This document shows, one piece after another, positions 1 to 7,296 of a stretch of DNA of 64,000 nucleotides (position 1 is its first letter; each line of letters starts with the position of its first letter). The notes under the pieces are model-generated. The model saw only the letters and a list, made by a program, of their open reading frames with translations. It searched no databases and was not told where the DNA came from. Source of the DNA: Bradyrhizobium altum (GTDB lineage: Bacteria; Pseudomonadota; Alphaproteobacteria; Rhizobiales; Xanthobacteraceae); NCBI RefSeq assembly GCF_020889705.1, contig NZ_JACMYP010000002.1:124001-188000 (forward strand), written 5' to 3'. A program made the translations under genes and the position numbers.

Positions 1-1
1 C

Positions 2-1009
2 AACCTCTGGATGGCTGTGATCCGCGAACATTTTGCCTCAAAGGGTCTCGGCCTGCACAACGATCTGCAGAATGAGCACTCGATCGTCGGCAATCTGCCC
101 ATCGTGACCATGCTCGACCGCTATGGAACCGACGAGCAGAAGGCGATGATCGACGGCTCGATCACCGGCAAGTACCGCATCACGTTCGGTCTCACGGAGC
201 CCGAGCACGGTTCCGATGCAACGCATATGGAAACCAGGGCGGTGCCGGCGACGCGTGACAACGTCAAGGGCTGGATCATCAACGGCGAGAAGATGTGGAC
301 CACCGGCATGCATGTCGCGACCCATTGCGCGCTGTTTGCCCGCACCTCCGGCAATGACGGCGACGCGCGCGGCATCAGCTGCTTCCTGGTGCCGGCGAAA
401 TCGCCGGGTGTGAAGGTCGAAGAGTATATGTGGACCTTCAACATGCCGACCGATCATCCGCGGGTCAGCTTCACCGACGTGTTCGTGCCCGAGGATGCGC
501 AGTTCGGCGAGGTTGGCCGCGGCCTGTCGCTGGCGCAATGCTTCGTGCATGAGAACCGCATCCGCCAGGCGGCGAGCTCGCTCGGCGCTGCGGTCTATTG
601 CATCAACGAGAGCGTGAAGTATGCCCGCGAGCGCAAGCCGTTCGGCAAGGCGCTGGCGGAGAACCAGGCGATCCAGTGGCCGCTGGTCGAGCTCGCGACC
701 CAGGCCGAGATGCTGCGGCTGTTGATCCGCAAGACCGCCTGGGAGATGGATCAACTGACCCAGGCGCAGGTCGAGCACACGCTGTCGGACCGAGTCTCGA
801 TGTGCAATTTCTGGGCAAACCGTCTGTGCTGCGAGGCCGCCGACCGCGCGATGCAGGTGCATGGCGGCATGGGCTATTCGCGCCACAAGCCGTTCGAGCA
901 CATCTATCGTCACCACCGCCGCTATCGCATCACCGAAGGCAGCGAGGAGATCCAGAAGCGCAAGGTGGCGGGCTTCCTGTTCGGCTACATGGGCGCCGGC
1001 AAGCATTGA
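2..1009 (+). CDS. acyl-CoA dehydrogenase, 5'-truncated by the window edge
   Basis: Flavoprotein of acyl-CoA beta-oxidation type; it would oxidise an acyl-CoA to the enoyl-CoA and pass electrons to ETF. The reading frame is open from base 2, so the true start lies upstream. About 335 residues are visible against roughly 400 for the family, so about 70 N-terminal residues are missing. Visible signatures are the FAD/substrate segment GSDATHMETRA near base 209, the arginine-rich stretch at 560-640, and the C-terminal QVHGGMGYSR signature followed by ITEGSEEIQ, where the glutamate sits at the usual catalytic-base position of medium-chain-type enzymes. The acyl specificity cannot be read. The context of acyl-CoA ligases and a dienoyl-CoA reductase supports a lipid or CoA-ester degradation role. 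Confidence 0.93.
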   Translation, partial: NLWMAVIREHFASKGLGLHNDLQNEHSIVGNLPIVTMLDRYGTDEQKAMIDGSITGKYRITFGLTEPEHGSDATHMETRAVPATRDNVKGWIINGEKMWTTGMHVATHCALFARTSGNDGDARGISCFLVPAKSPGVKVEEYMWTFNMPTDHPRVSFTDVFVPEDAQFGEVGRGLSLAQCFVHENRIRQAASSLGAAVYCINESVKYARERKPFGKALAENQAIQWPLVELATQAEMLRLLIRKTAWEMDQLTQAQVEHTLSDRVSMCNFWANRLCCEAADRAMQVHGGMGYSRHKPFEHIYRHHRRYRITEGSEEIQKRKVAGFLFGYMGAGKH

Positions 1010-1016
1010 GACGCCA

Positions 1017-1063
1017 GAGCGTTTTCGAGCGAAGTGGATACCGGTTCGCGTGAAGAAAACGCG
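1017..1063. repeat. 47-nt dispersed repeat, copy 1
   Basis: This block begins GAGCGTTTTCGAGCG and ends GAAGAAAACGCG. It is identical at 46 of 47 positions to the block at 63250-63296; the single difference is A versus T in GTGG(A/T)TACCGG. The ends GCGTTTTC and GAAAACGC are complementary, so the element can fold back on itself. It lies just after the acyl-CoA dehydrogenase stop codon and has no coding capacity. Confidence 0.85.
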
Positions 1064-1075
1064 TCAAAAATGAAT

Positions 1076-1113
1076 CTGGAGTTCCGTTCCGATTCCTCGG
1101 AACGGAACTCCAG
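1076..1113. terminator. 15-bp perfect hairpin, possible terminator or repeat
   Basis: The arms CTGGAGTTCCGTTCC (1076-1090) and GGAACGGAACTCCAG (1099-1113) are exact reverse complements around an 8-nt loop. The hairpin lies between the acyl-CoA dehydrogenase and the GFA gene. No T-run follows on the plus strand, so intrinsic termination is uncertain. It may instead be part of the dispersed repeat next to it. Confidence 0.5.
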
Positions 1114-1131
1114 CCGGGGAGGTGGCACGAC

Positions 1132-1605
1132 ATGGAAGGTGGATGCACCTGCAGAAACGTCCGCTACCGCCTCACTGGCAGGCCGCTGATCGTGCACGCC
1201 TGTCACTGCACCTGGTGCCAGCGCGAGACCGGCACCGTGCATGCGCTCAACGCGATGTACGAGGCCGAGCGGGTCGAGCACATCGCAGCCGAGCCCGAGA
1301 TCGTGGACACGCCGTCGGCGAGCGGCAAGGGGCAGAAGATCGCCCGCTGCCCGCGCTGCAAGGTCGCGGTCTGGAGCAATTATCCGGGCTCGGGACCGGC
1401 GGTGCGCTTCGTCCGCGTCGGCACGCTGGATGATCCGAACCAGTGCCCGCCCGATGTCCACATCTTCACGTCGTCGAAGCAGCCCTGGGTGACGTTCCCC
1501 GCTGGCGCAAAAGTGTTCGCCGAGTATTACGATAGGAGAGAGGTCTGGCCGAAAGAGGCGCAGGAGCGCTGGCGGGTCTTGCGCGAGAGGATGAAGAAGA
1601 CGTGA
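1132..1605 (+). CDS. GFA/CENP-V family zinc-binding protein
   Basis: A 157-residue protein of the glutathione-dependent formaldehyde-activating (Gfa/CENP-V) fold. Zinc ligands are visible as C5 and C7 in GGCTC, C24, C26 and C29 in HACHCTWC, and a CPRC pair near residues 74-77. Family members are small mono- or di-zinc proteins, and many have no proven Gfa activity, so the substrate is left open. The start is set by GGGAGG about nine bases before the ATG. It is followed by a 137-bp palindromic repeat and a convergent acyl-CoA ligase gene. Confidence 0.88.
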   Translation: MEGGCTCRNVRYRLTGRPLIVHACHCTWCQRETGTVHALNAMYEAERVEHIAAEPEIVDTPSASGKGQKIARCPRCKVAVWSNYPGSGPAVRFVRVGTLDDPNQCPPDVHIFTSSKQPWVTFPAGAKVFAEYYDRREVWPKEAQERWRVLRERMKKT

Positions 1606-1624
1606 TGGACGCTTGTCTCACCAG

Positions 1625-1761
1625 CGTCGTCCCTGCGAAAGAAAGCAGGGACCCATAACCACAGTCGGCTATTGGTTGAACGAGATGTGGCCCCAGCGTG
1701 TTACCACCGCGAACAACGGTGGTTATGGGTCCCGGCTCGCGCTTCGCTTGGCCGGGACGAC
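1625..1761. repeat. family A palindromic repeat (copy 1)
   Basis: The element starts CGTCGTCCCTGCGAAA and ends GGCCGGGACGAC, so its ends are inverted repeats. Each end also folds as its own hairpin, and the motifs ACCCATAACCAC and GTGGTTATGGGTCCCGG face each other. It lies between two convergent genes and has no open frame of note. Confidence 0.85.
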
Positions 1762-1769
1762 AGAGAGGG

Positions 1770-3350
1770 CTAGTTCACCTGCCGGTCCTTGCCCACCCAA
1801 TACGGTTCACGCAGGCTTCGCCGCAGGATCTTGCCCGACGGGTTGCGCGGCAGCGCCGGGATGAAGTCGACCGATTTCGGCGTCTTGTAGCCCGCGATCC
1901 GTTCGCGGGTGAAGTTGATGATGTCGGTCGCCGTCGCGCTCTTGCCCGGCTTCATCACCACCACCGCCTTGACCGCCTCGCCCCATTTGTCGTCGGGAAT
2001 GCCGATCACAGCGGCTTCCGCGACGTCAGGGTGATCGCACAGCGCGCTCTCGACTTCGGCCGGATAGATGTTCTCGCCGCCGGAGATGATCATGTCCTTG
2101 ATGCGGTCGTGGATGTAGAGATAGCCGTCACGGTCCATGTAGCCGGCATCGCCGGTGCGCAGCCAGCCGTCGCTATCGATCGTGCGCGCGGTGGCCTCGG
2201 GCAGATTCCAGTAGCCGGCCATGTTGGAGCCGGAGCGGGTGGCGATCTCGCCGACTTCGCCCGGCGGCAGCGGCTTGCCGTCCGGATCGAGGATCGCAAG
2301 CTCGATGCCGGGCAGCGCCTTGCCGGCGGAACGCATGCGGTCGAGCCCCTCGATGTGATCCTCCGGCGGCAGCGCGACAATGGTGCCGGTGGTCTCGGTC
2401 ATGCCGTACATCTGCACGAAGCCGCATTTGAAGACCTCGATGCACTCCTTCAGCAGCGCCGCCGGGATCGGGGAAGCGCCGTAGAGCATGTATTTCAGGC
2501 GCGAGAAGTCGACCTGCTGCGCGCGCGGCTGCCGCACCACGAACTGCATCGCGGCCGGCACCATGAACAGCTTTGTGATGCCGGACTGCTCGAAGAAGTC
2601 GAGCACCTTGGTCGGGTCGAACTCGCGGGCGATCACGCCGCGGGCGCCGTGATAGAGCCCCATCACGCCCCAGCCGGAGCCGCCGATGTGGAAGATCGGC
2701 ATCGCGACCAGCGAAACGTCGTCGGTGGTCCACCGGTTCCATTCCGGCTTCTCGGCCTCGTTGCCGCTCTGCACCAGATTGAGGAAGTTGGCGTGCGACA
2801 GCATCGCGCCCTTCGGCTTGCCGGTCGTGCCCGAGGTGTAGAGCTGGATCGCGATATCCTTCGGCTCGATCGCAATGCGTGGGTCGTCGCCGCTCTGCGC
2901 GTCGCGCCAGGCGAGATAGTCGGGCCATTCCGGCGCGCCGCCCTCGGTCGTGATGATGGTGCGGACGCTCGGCAGTTTGTCCCTGATGTTGCGCGCCTGC
3001 GTAATGAACTCGGGACCGACGAACAGGATAGGAGCCTTGCAGTCCTCGACGATGAAGGCGACCTCGGGGCCTGCGAGCCGCCAGTTCACCGGCGCCATCA
3101 CCACGCCGGCCTTCATCGCGCCCATCAGCAATTCAAAATAGAAGTCGCTGTTCTTGCCGAGATAGGCGATGCGCTCGCCTTTCTTGATACCCATCTCGAT
3201 CAGGGCGTTGGCGACGCGGTTGGTCTTGACGTCGAATTCGGCGAAGCTGGTCTGCCGGCCCTCGAACTCATAGGCCAGCGCATCGCCGCGGCTCCTGGCG
3301 CGGTCTCGCACCATGTCGGCAAGGTTGCTCAGTTTCGGCGCGTCGGACAT
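1770..3350 (-). CDS. AMP-forming acyl-CoA synthetase (fatty-acid-CoA ligase family)
   Basis: A 526-residue ANL-superfamily ligase that activates a carboxylic acid with ATP to its CoA thioester. All core motifs are present: A3 YTSGTTGKPKG near residue 165, A5 YGMTETTG, A7/A8 TGDAGYMDRDG and ISGGENIYPAEVE, and the A10 lysine in PSGKILRR near residue 510. I chose the ATG at 3350 (MSDAPKL) because GGGGGAAAC precedes it; an in-frame start at 3413 would add 21 unlikely residues. The substrate is unknown; long- or medium-chain acyl or aromatic acids are possible. It lies downstream of and on the same strand as the dienoyl-CoA-reductase-like SDR. Confidence 0.92.
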   Translation of the reverse strand: MSDAPKLSNLADMVRDRARSRGDALAYEFEGRQTSFAEFDVKTNRVANALIEMGIKKGERIAYLGKNSDFYFELLMGAMKAGVVMAPVNWRLAGPEVAFIVEDCKAPILFVGPEFITQARNIRDKLPSVRTIITTEGGAPEWPDYLAWRDAQSGDDPRIAIEPKDIAIQLYTSGTTGKPKGAMLSHANFLNLVQSGNEAEKPEWNRWTTDDVSLVAMPIFHIGGSGWGVMGLYHGARGVIAREFDPTKVLDFFEQSGITKLFMVPAAMQFVVRQPRAQQVDFSRLKYMLYGASPIPAALLKECIEVFKCGFVQMYGMTETTGTIVALPPEDHIEGLDRMRSAGKALPGIELAILDPDGKPLPPGEVGEIATRSGSNMAGYWNLPEATARTIDSDGWLRTGDAGYMDRDGYLYIHDRIKDMIISGGENIYPAEVESALCDHPDVAEAAVIGIPDDKWGEAVKAVVVMKPGKSATATDIINFTRERIAGYKTPKSVDFIPALPRNPSGKILRRSLREPYWVGKDRQVN

Positions 3351-3444
3351 GTTTCCCCCGTGACGTCTTATTTTGGTTGCGCAGAGTGTGGCGGCATCCG
3401 GCAGCAAAGACAATACGGGGGAAGTGGCCGCGATGTTTCAACAT

Positions 3445-3565
3445 CGTCGTCCCGGCGGAGGCCGGGACCCATTGCCACAAATGTTGGTTTGGCGCGACGC
3501 TGGGGCCACAGCGTGCGCCGCCGCAGAGAGCGGTGGTTATGGGTCCCGGCCTTCGCCGGGACGAC
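3445..3565. repeat. family A palindromic repeat (copy 2)
   Basis: About 121 bp with inverted ends, CGTCGTCCCGGCGGAGG at the left and GCCTTCGCCGGGACGAC at the right, and the shared internal GGGGCCACAGCG motif. It separates the two minus-strand genes (SDR and acyl-CoA synthetase), so the two may not share a single processed mRNA. Confidence 0.85.
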
Positions 3566-3593
3566 AGTGGTGGTTGAGGCGCAAGCGCGGGCT

Positions 3594-4469
3594 TCAGCCC
3601 CGCGCCGCGCGATCCTTCTCGTTCTGCGCCTTGATCGAGTCGCGCGCCTTGGTCCAGTCGTCGTCGCTCCAGTCGCGGAGTTGGTAGAAATTGCCGCCCA
3701 TCGCGAGCGCCTGCGCGCCGTCCATGGCAATGGTCTCGCCGTTGATCCAATCGCAGCCGCCGGAGATCAGGAACACGGCGAGGTTCTGCAACTCGTCCAT
3801 GGTACCGACGCGGCCCATCGGGTTCATCGCCTTGGTGCGCGCGCCGGCCTCGTCGCCGGGCTTGATGCGCTTGCTCATGCCCTCGGTCGGGATCTCGCCC
3901 GGCGCGATGGTGTTGAGGCGGATGCCGTGGCGGCCCCATTCGATCGCGAGCGACATGGTCATGGCATGGATCGCCGACTTGCTCATCGCCGATGGCACCA
4001 CGTAGGGCGAGCCGTTGCGCACCCAGGTCACGGTGATCGACACCACGTTGCCGCGATGCCCGCCGGCGATCCAGCGCCGGCCCACTGCGTGCGTCACATA
4101 AAACGTGCCGTGCATCACGATGTTGGCCACTGCATCAAACCCGCGCGCGGAGAGCTCTTCCGAGCGCGAGATGAAATTACCGGCGGCGTTGTTGATGAGA
4201 TCGGTGAGCGGACCGCTGGTGGTCCAGATCGCCTCGATCATCTCGTCGACCGCCATCGCGTTGCGGATATCGACGCCGTGGCTGACCACGCGTCCGCCAT
4301 GCTCGGCCATCAGCTCGGTGGCGGTTTCGTCGCAAACGCTCTTGCGGCGGCCGCAGATATGCACCTCAGCCCCGAGCTGCAGGAACCGCGAAGCCATGGC
4401 CTTGCCAAGGCCGGTGCCACCACCGGTTACCAGTATGCGCCGCCCGGCAAGAAGCTGATCAGAGAACAT
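3594..4469 (-). CDS. SDR oxidoreductase resembling 2,4-dienoyl-CoA reductase
   Basis: A 291-residue short-chain dehydrogenase. The nucleotide-binding motif TGGGTGLG is at residues 15-22 and INNAAGNFIS at about 92-101. The usual YxxxK is replaced by S160-xxx-K164 in VVPSAMSK. Mammalian-type 2,4-dienoyl-CoA reductases (DECR1) are known for this SxxxK arrangement and for NNAAGNFIS, so NADPH-dependent reduction of 2,4-dienoyl-CoA is the best functional call (inference). The ATG at 4469 has GGAGGAAAC directly upstream; a GTG at 4481 overlaps that ribosome site and is less likely. A crotonase gene is divergently transcribed about 100 bp away, so the two may share a promoter region. Confidence 0.82.
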   Translation of the reverse strand: MFSDQLLAGRRILVTGGGTGLGKAMASRFLQLGAEVHICGRRKSVCDETATELMAEHGGRVVSHGVDIRNAMAVDEMIEAIWTTSGPLTDLINNAAGNFISRSEELSARGFDAVANIVMHGTFYVTHAVGRRWIAGGHRGNVVSITVTWVRNGSPYVVPSAMSKSAIHAMTMSLAIEWGRHGIRLNTIAPGEIPTEGMSKRIKPGDEAGARTKAMNPMGRVGTMDELQNLAVFLISGGCDWINGETIAMDGAQALAMGGNFYQLRDWSDDDWTKARDSIKAQNEKDRAARG

Positions 4470-4567
4470 CGTTTCCTCCACGGGGGTTGTCAGTTAATTG
4501 GTCGATTGACTAAAAGCGGACAACGGCCTTTGTGTAAAGCGCCAACTCAAGGAACAAAGCGGAGGGA

Positions 4568-5383
4568 ATGATGGAAGATCGCGTTTCGATATCGATTTCA
4601 GACGGTATCGCCGATGTCCGCCTGGTGCGGGCGGACAAGATGAACGCGCTCGATGCCGCGATGTTCGAGGCATTGGTCGCCGCAACCGACCGGCTTTCCA
4701 AGGAAAAAGGCGTTCGGGTCGTCGTGCTGTCCGGCGAGGGCCGGGCCTTCTGCGCCGGCCTCGACATGGGCCGGTTCGCCGCCATGAAGGACGGCGGTAA
4801 TGGGGTACCCGGCGGCGAGAACCGTGACCTCACCATCCGCACCCACGGCAAGGCCAATTTCGCGCAGCAGGCGGTCTGGGGCTGGCGCCAGCTTCCGGTG
4901 CCCGTGATCGCCGCGGTCCATGGCGTCGCGTTCGGCGGCGGCTTCCAGCTCGCGCTCGGCGCCGACATGCGCTTCCTGTCGCCGGATGCGCGGATGTCGA
5001 TCATGGAGATCAAATGGGGCCTCGTCCCCGACATGGCCGGCACGCCGATCCTCGCGAGCCTGGTACGCGACGATATCCTGCGCGAGCTCACCTACACCGG
5101 CCGCATCTTCTCGGCGCAGGAAGCCCAGAGCTATGGCCTCGCCACCCGCGTCTGCGACGATCCGCGCGCCGCCGCGCTCGAAGTCGCGCGCGAGATCGCC
5201 GGTAAGAGCCCGGATGCGATCCGTGCCGCCAAGCGGATGCTGAACAATCTGTCGGTCGATCCGGCCGCCGCGCTGCTTGCGGAATCCGTCGAGCAGCAGA
5301 AGTTGCTCGGCAGCCCGAACCAGACCGAATCCGTGCGCGCCAATCTGGAGAAGCGGGCGCCAAGGTTTGCGGATGTGGGGTGA
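4568..5383 (+). CDS. crotonase-family protein (enoyl-CoA hydratase/isomerase)
   Basis: A 271-residue crotonase. The oxyanion-hole segments are GRAFCAGLDM and HGVAFGGGFQLA. The position of the first catalytic acid of classical hydratases is a glutamine (Q127 in GGGFQL). E147 and D155 in MEIKWGLVPDM match the spacing of the acid pair in delta3,5-delta2,4-dienoyl-CoA isomerases. Simple hydratase chemistry is therefore doubtful, and a dienoyl-CoA isomerase-like role fits the divergent DECR-like gene. GGAGGG lies just upstream. Two adjacent ATGs (4568 and 4571) could each be the start. Confidence 0.85.
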   Translation: MMEDRVSISISDGIADVRLVRADKMNALDAAMFEALVAATDRLSKEKGVRVVVLSGEGRAFCAGLDMGRFAAMKDGGNGVPGGENRDLTIRTHGKANFAQQAVWGWRQLPVPVIAAVHGVAFGGGFQLALGADMRFLSPDARMSIMEIKWGLVPDMAGTPILASLVRDDILRELTYTGRIFSAQEAQSYGLATRVCDDPRAAALEVAREIAGKSPDAIRAAKRMLNNLSVDPAAALLAESVEQQKLLGSPNQTESVRANLEKRAPRFADVG

Positions 5384-5390
5384 TCCTTCC

Positions 5391-5491
5391 GTCATTCCGG
5401 CGCGATGCGCAGCATCGAACTATGGTGCGCAATTGCGCACCAGGGAATCTCGAGATTCCGGGTCTGGTCCTTCGGACCAACCCGGAATGAC
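5391..5491. repeat. family B palindromic repeat (copy 1) with nested 20-bp palindrome
   Basis: The ends GTCATTCCGG and CCCGGAATGAC are inverted repeats. Inside are three further hairpins: a perfect palindrome at 5423-5442 built on GTGCGCAATTGCGCAC, a perfect GGAATCTCGAGATTCC at 5444-5459, and TGGTCCTTCGGACCA. It fills most of the gap between the crotonase and the next ligase and has no coding capacity. Confidence 0.85.
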
Positions 5492-5525
5492 CACGTAACC
5501 CGACGAGAGATCGGATCAAGACAAA

Positions 5526-7070
5526 ATGGAAACGTCCCAACCCTTCCTCGGCATCATCAGCGGTGGTCGCCGGCGCGATCACGCTGCGGTCGCCGGGCGC
5601 ACTGAACGCATTGCCAGCGGCCTGAACAAGCTCGGCGTCAAACCGGGCGACAGCGTCTGCATGCTGATGCGAAACGACATCGCCTTCATCGAGGCGGCCT
5701 ATGCGGCGATGCGGCTCGGCGCCTATGGCGTGCCGATAAACTGGCACTTCAAGCCGGAGGAGATCAACTACGTGCTGACGGATTCCGGCACGCGCGTCCT
5801 GATCGGCCACACCGACATGCTGCACCCGCTGCGCGGTGCGATCCCGCCCGATGTCACCGTGCTCAGCGTGCCGACGCCGCCGGAAATCCTCGCCAACTAC
5901 AAGATCAATCCCGATCATCTCGCGACGCCCGATTTCGCGATCGATTTCGAATCCTGGCTGGCGCAATTCCCGCGCTATGACGGCCCTGTGGTGCCGCAGC
6001 CGCAGAACATGATCTACACCTCGGGTACCACGGGCCATCCGAAGGGCGTGCGCCGCTTCGCGCCGACGCCGGAACAGACCGCCAATGCGGAAGCAATGCG
6101 CGGGATGATCTACGGCCTGAGGCCGGGAGCACGCGCGATCCTGCCGGGACCGCTCTACCATTCGGCGCCGAATTCCTTCGGGCTGCGTTCCGGCAAGCTG
6201 GGCGGCGCGCTGGTGCTGATGCCGCGCTTCGACGCGGAGGAATTTCTGCACCTGATCGAGCGCGAGAAGATCGACACCATCTTCATGGTGCCGACGATGT
6301 TCATCCGCCTGATGAAGCTGCCGGAGGAGGTGCGCCGGAAGTACGACATGTCGTCGCTGCGCCACATCATCCATGCCGCCGCGCCCTGTCCGCCCGACGT
6401 CAAGCGCGCCATGATCGAATGGTGGGGGCCGGTGATCTACGAATTCTACGGCTCGACCGAGTCAGGCGCCGTGACGTTCGCCACTTCCGAGGACGCGCTG
6501 AAGAAGCCCGGCACGGTCGGAAAGATCTCGCCCGGTGCCGAGCTTCGCTTCGTCGGCGACGACGGCAAGGAGGTGCCGCAGGGACAGATCGGCGAGATCT
6601 ACTCGCGGATCGCGGGCAATCCCGATTTCACCTATCACAACAAGTCCGAGAAGCGCGCCGAGATCGACCGGCAGGGATTCATCACCTCGGGCGACGTCGG
6701 CTATATCGACGCCGACGGCTACGTCTTCATCTGCGACCGCAAGCGCGACATGGTAATATCAGGCGGCGTCAACATCTATCCGGCCGAGATCGAGGCCGTG
6801 CTGCATGCGGTGCCCGGCGTGCATGATTGCGCGGTGTTCGGCATTCCCGACGCCGAGTTCGGCGAGGCGCTGCTGGCGGTGGTCGAGCCGCAGCCCGGCG
6901 TGACGCTCGACATCGCCTCCGTCCGCGCCCAGCTCAAGACCGCACTCGCCGATTACAAGGTGCCCAAGCACATCGAGATCCAGACCAATTTGCCGCGGGA
7001 GGATTCCGGAAAAATCTTCAAGCGCCGGCTGCGCGATCCGTATTGGGAGCGGGCCGGGCGGAGGATCTAG
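5526..7070 (+). CDS. AMP-forming acyl-CoA synthetase
   Basis: A 514-residue ANL ligase distinct from the one at 1770-3350. Motifs are A3 YTSGTTGHPKG, A5 EFYGSTESG, A7/A8 TSGDVGYIDADG and ISGGVNIYPAEIE, and A10 DSGKIFKRR. The N-terminus is short, entering the adenylation domain soon after residue 20. No strong ribosome-binding site precedes the ATG at 5526. The substrate is unknown; its neighbours are a crotonase upstream and ppc downstream. Compared with the first ligase, the TGHPKG variant and the GSTESG A5 motif suggest a separate substrate clade (inference). Confidence 0.9.
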   Translation: METSQPFLGIISGGRRRDHAAVAGRTERIASGLNKLGVKPGDSVCMLMRNDIAFIEAAYAAMRLGAYGVPINWHFKPEEINYVLTDSGTRVLIGHTDMLHPLRGAIPPDVTVLSVPTPPEILANYKINPDHLATPDFAIDFESWLAQFPRYDGPVVPQPQNMIYTSGTTGHPKGVRRFAPTPEQTANAEAMRGMIYGLRPGARAILPGPLYHSAPNSFGLRSGKLGGALVLMPRFDAEEFLHLIEREKIDTIFMVPTMFIRLMKLPEEVRRKYDMSSLRHIIHAAAPCPPDVKRAMIEWWGPVIYEFYGSTESGAVTFATSEDALKKPGTVGKISPGAELRFVGDDGKEVPQGQIGEIYSRIAGNPDFTYHNKSEKRAEIDRQGFITSGDVGYIDADGYVFICDRKRDMVISGGVNIYPAEIEAVLHAVPGVHDCAVFGIPDAEFGEALLAVVEPQPGVTLDIASVRAQLKTALADYKVPKHIEIQTNLPREDSGKIFKRRLRDPYWERAGRRI

Positions 7071-7091
7071 GATCTAGGGCCGCAAACTCGC

Positions 7092-7204
7092 CGTCGTCCC
7101 GGCGAAGGCCGGGACCATAACCAAGAGTGGCAGTGTTGCGCATCGCTGTGGCCCCAGCCGGCCAACCACAGCCGACTGTGGTTCCTGCTTTCGCAGGGAC
7201 GACG
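7092..7204. repeat. family A palindromic repeat (copy 3)
   Basis: Inverted ends CGTCGTCCCGGCGAAGG and CTTTCGCAGGGACGAC, with the shared TGTGGCCCCAG core. It lies between the ligase and ppc and is noncoding. Confidence 0.85.
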
Positions 7205-7296
7205 GCCGAGTGTGCAGCGCTTCCAAGTTCATCTTGCGCTGCGGCAAAAAAAGCGCACACTCCGGAGGAACCCGGCAGCCTCTGGAGTAGTCCGCC

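Noticed and set aside
1698..4571. Very long open frame on the plus strand opposite the acyl-CoA synthetase and SDR
   Set aside because: It is antisense to two well-supported genes, its translation is rich in Arg/Ala/His/Asp with no domain, and such shadows are normal in GC-rich DNA.
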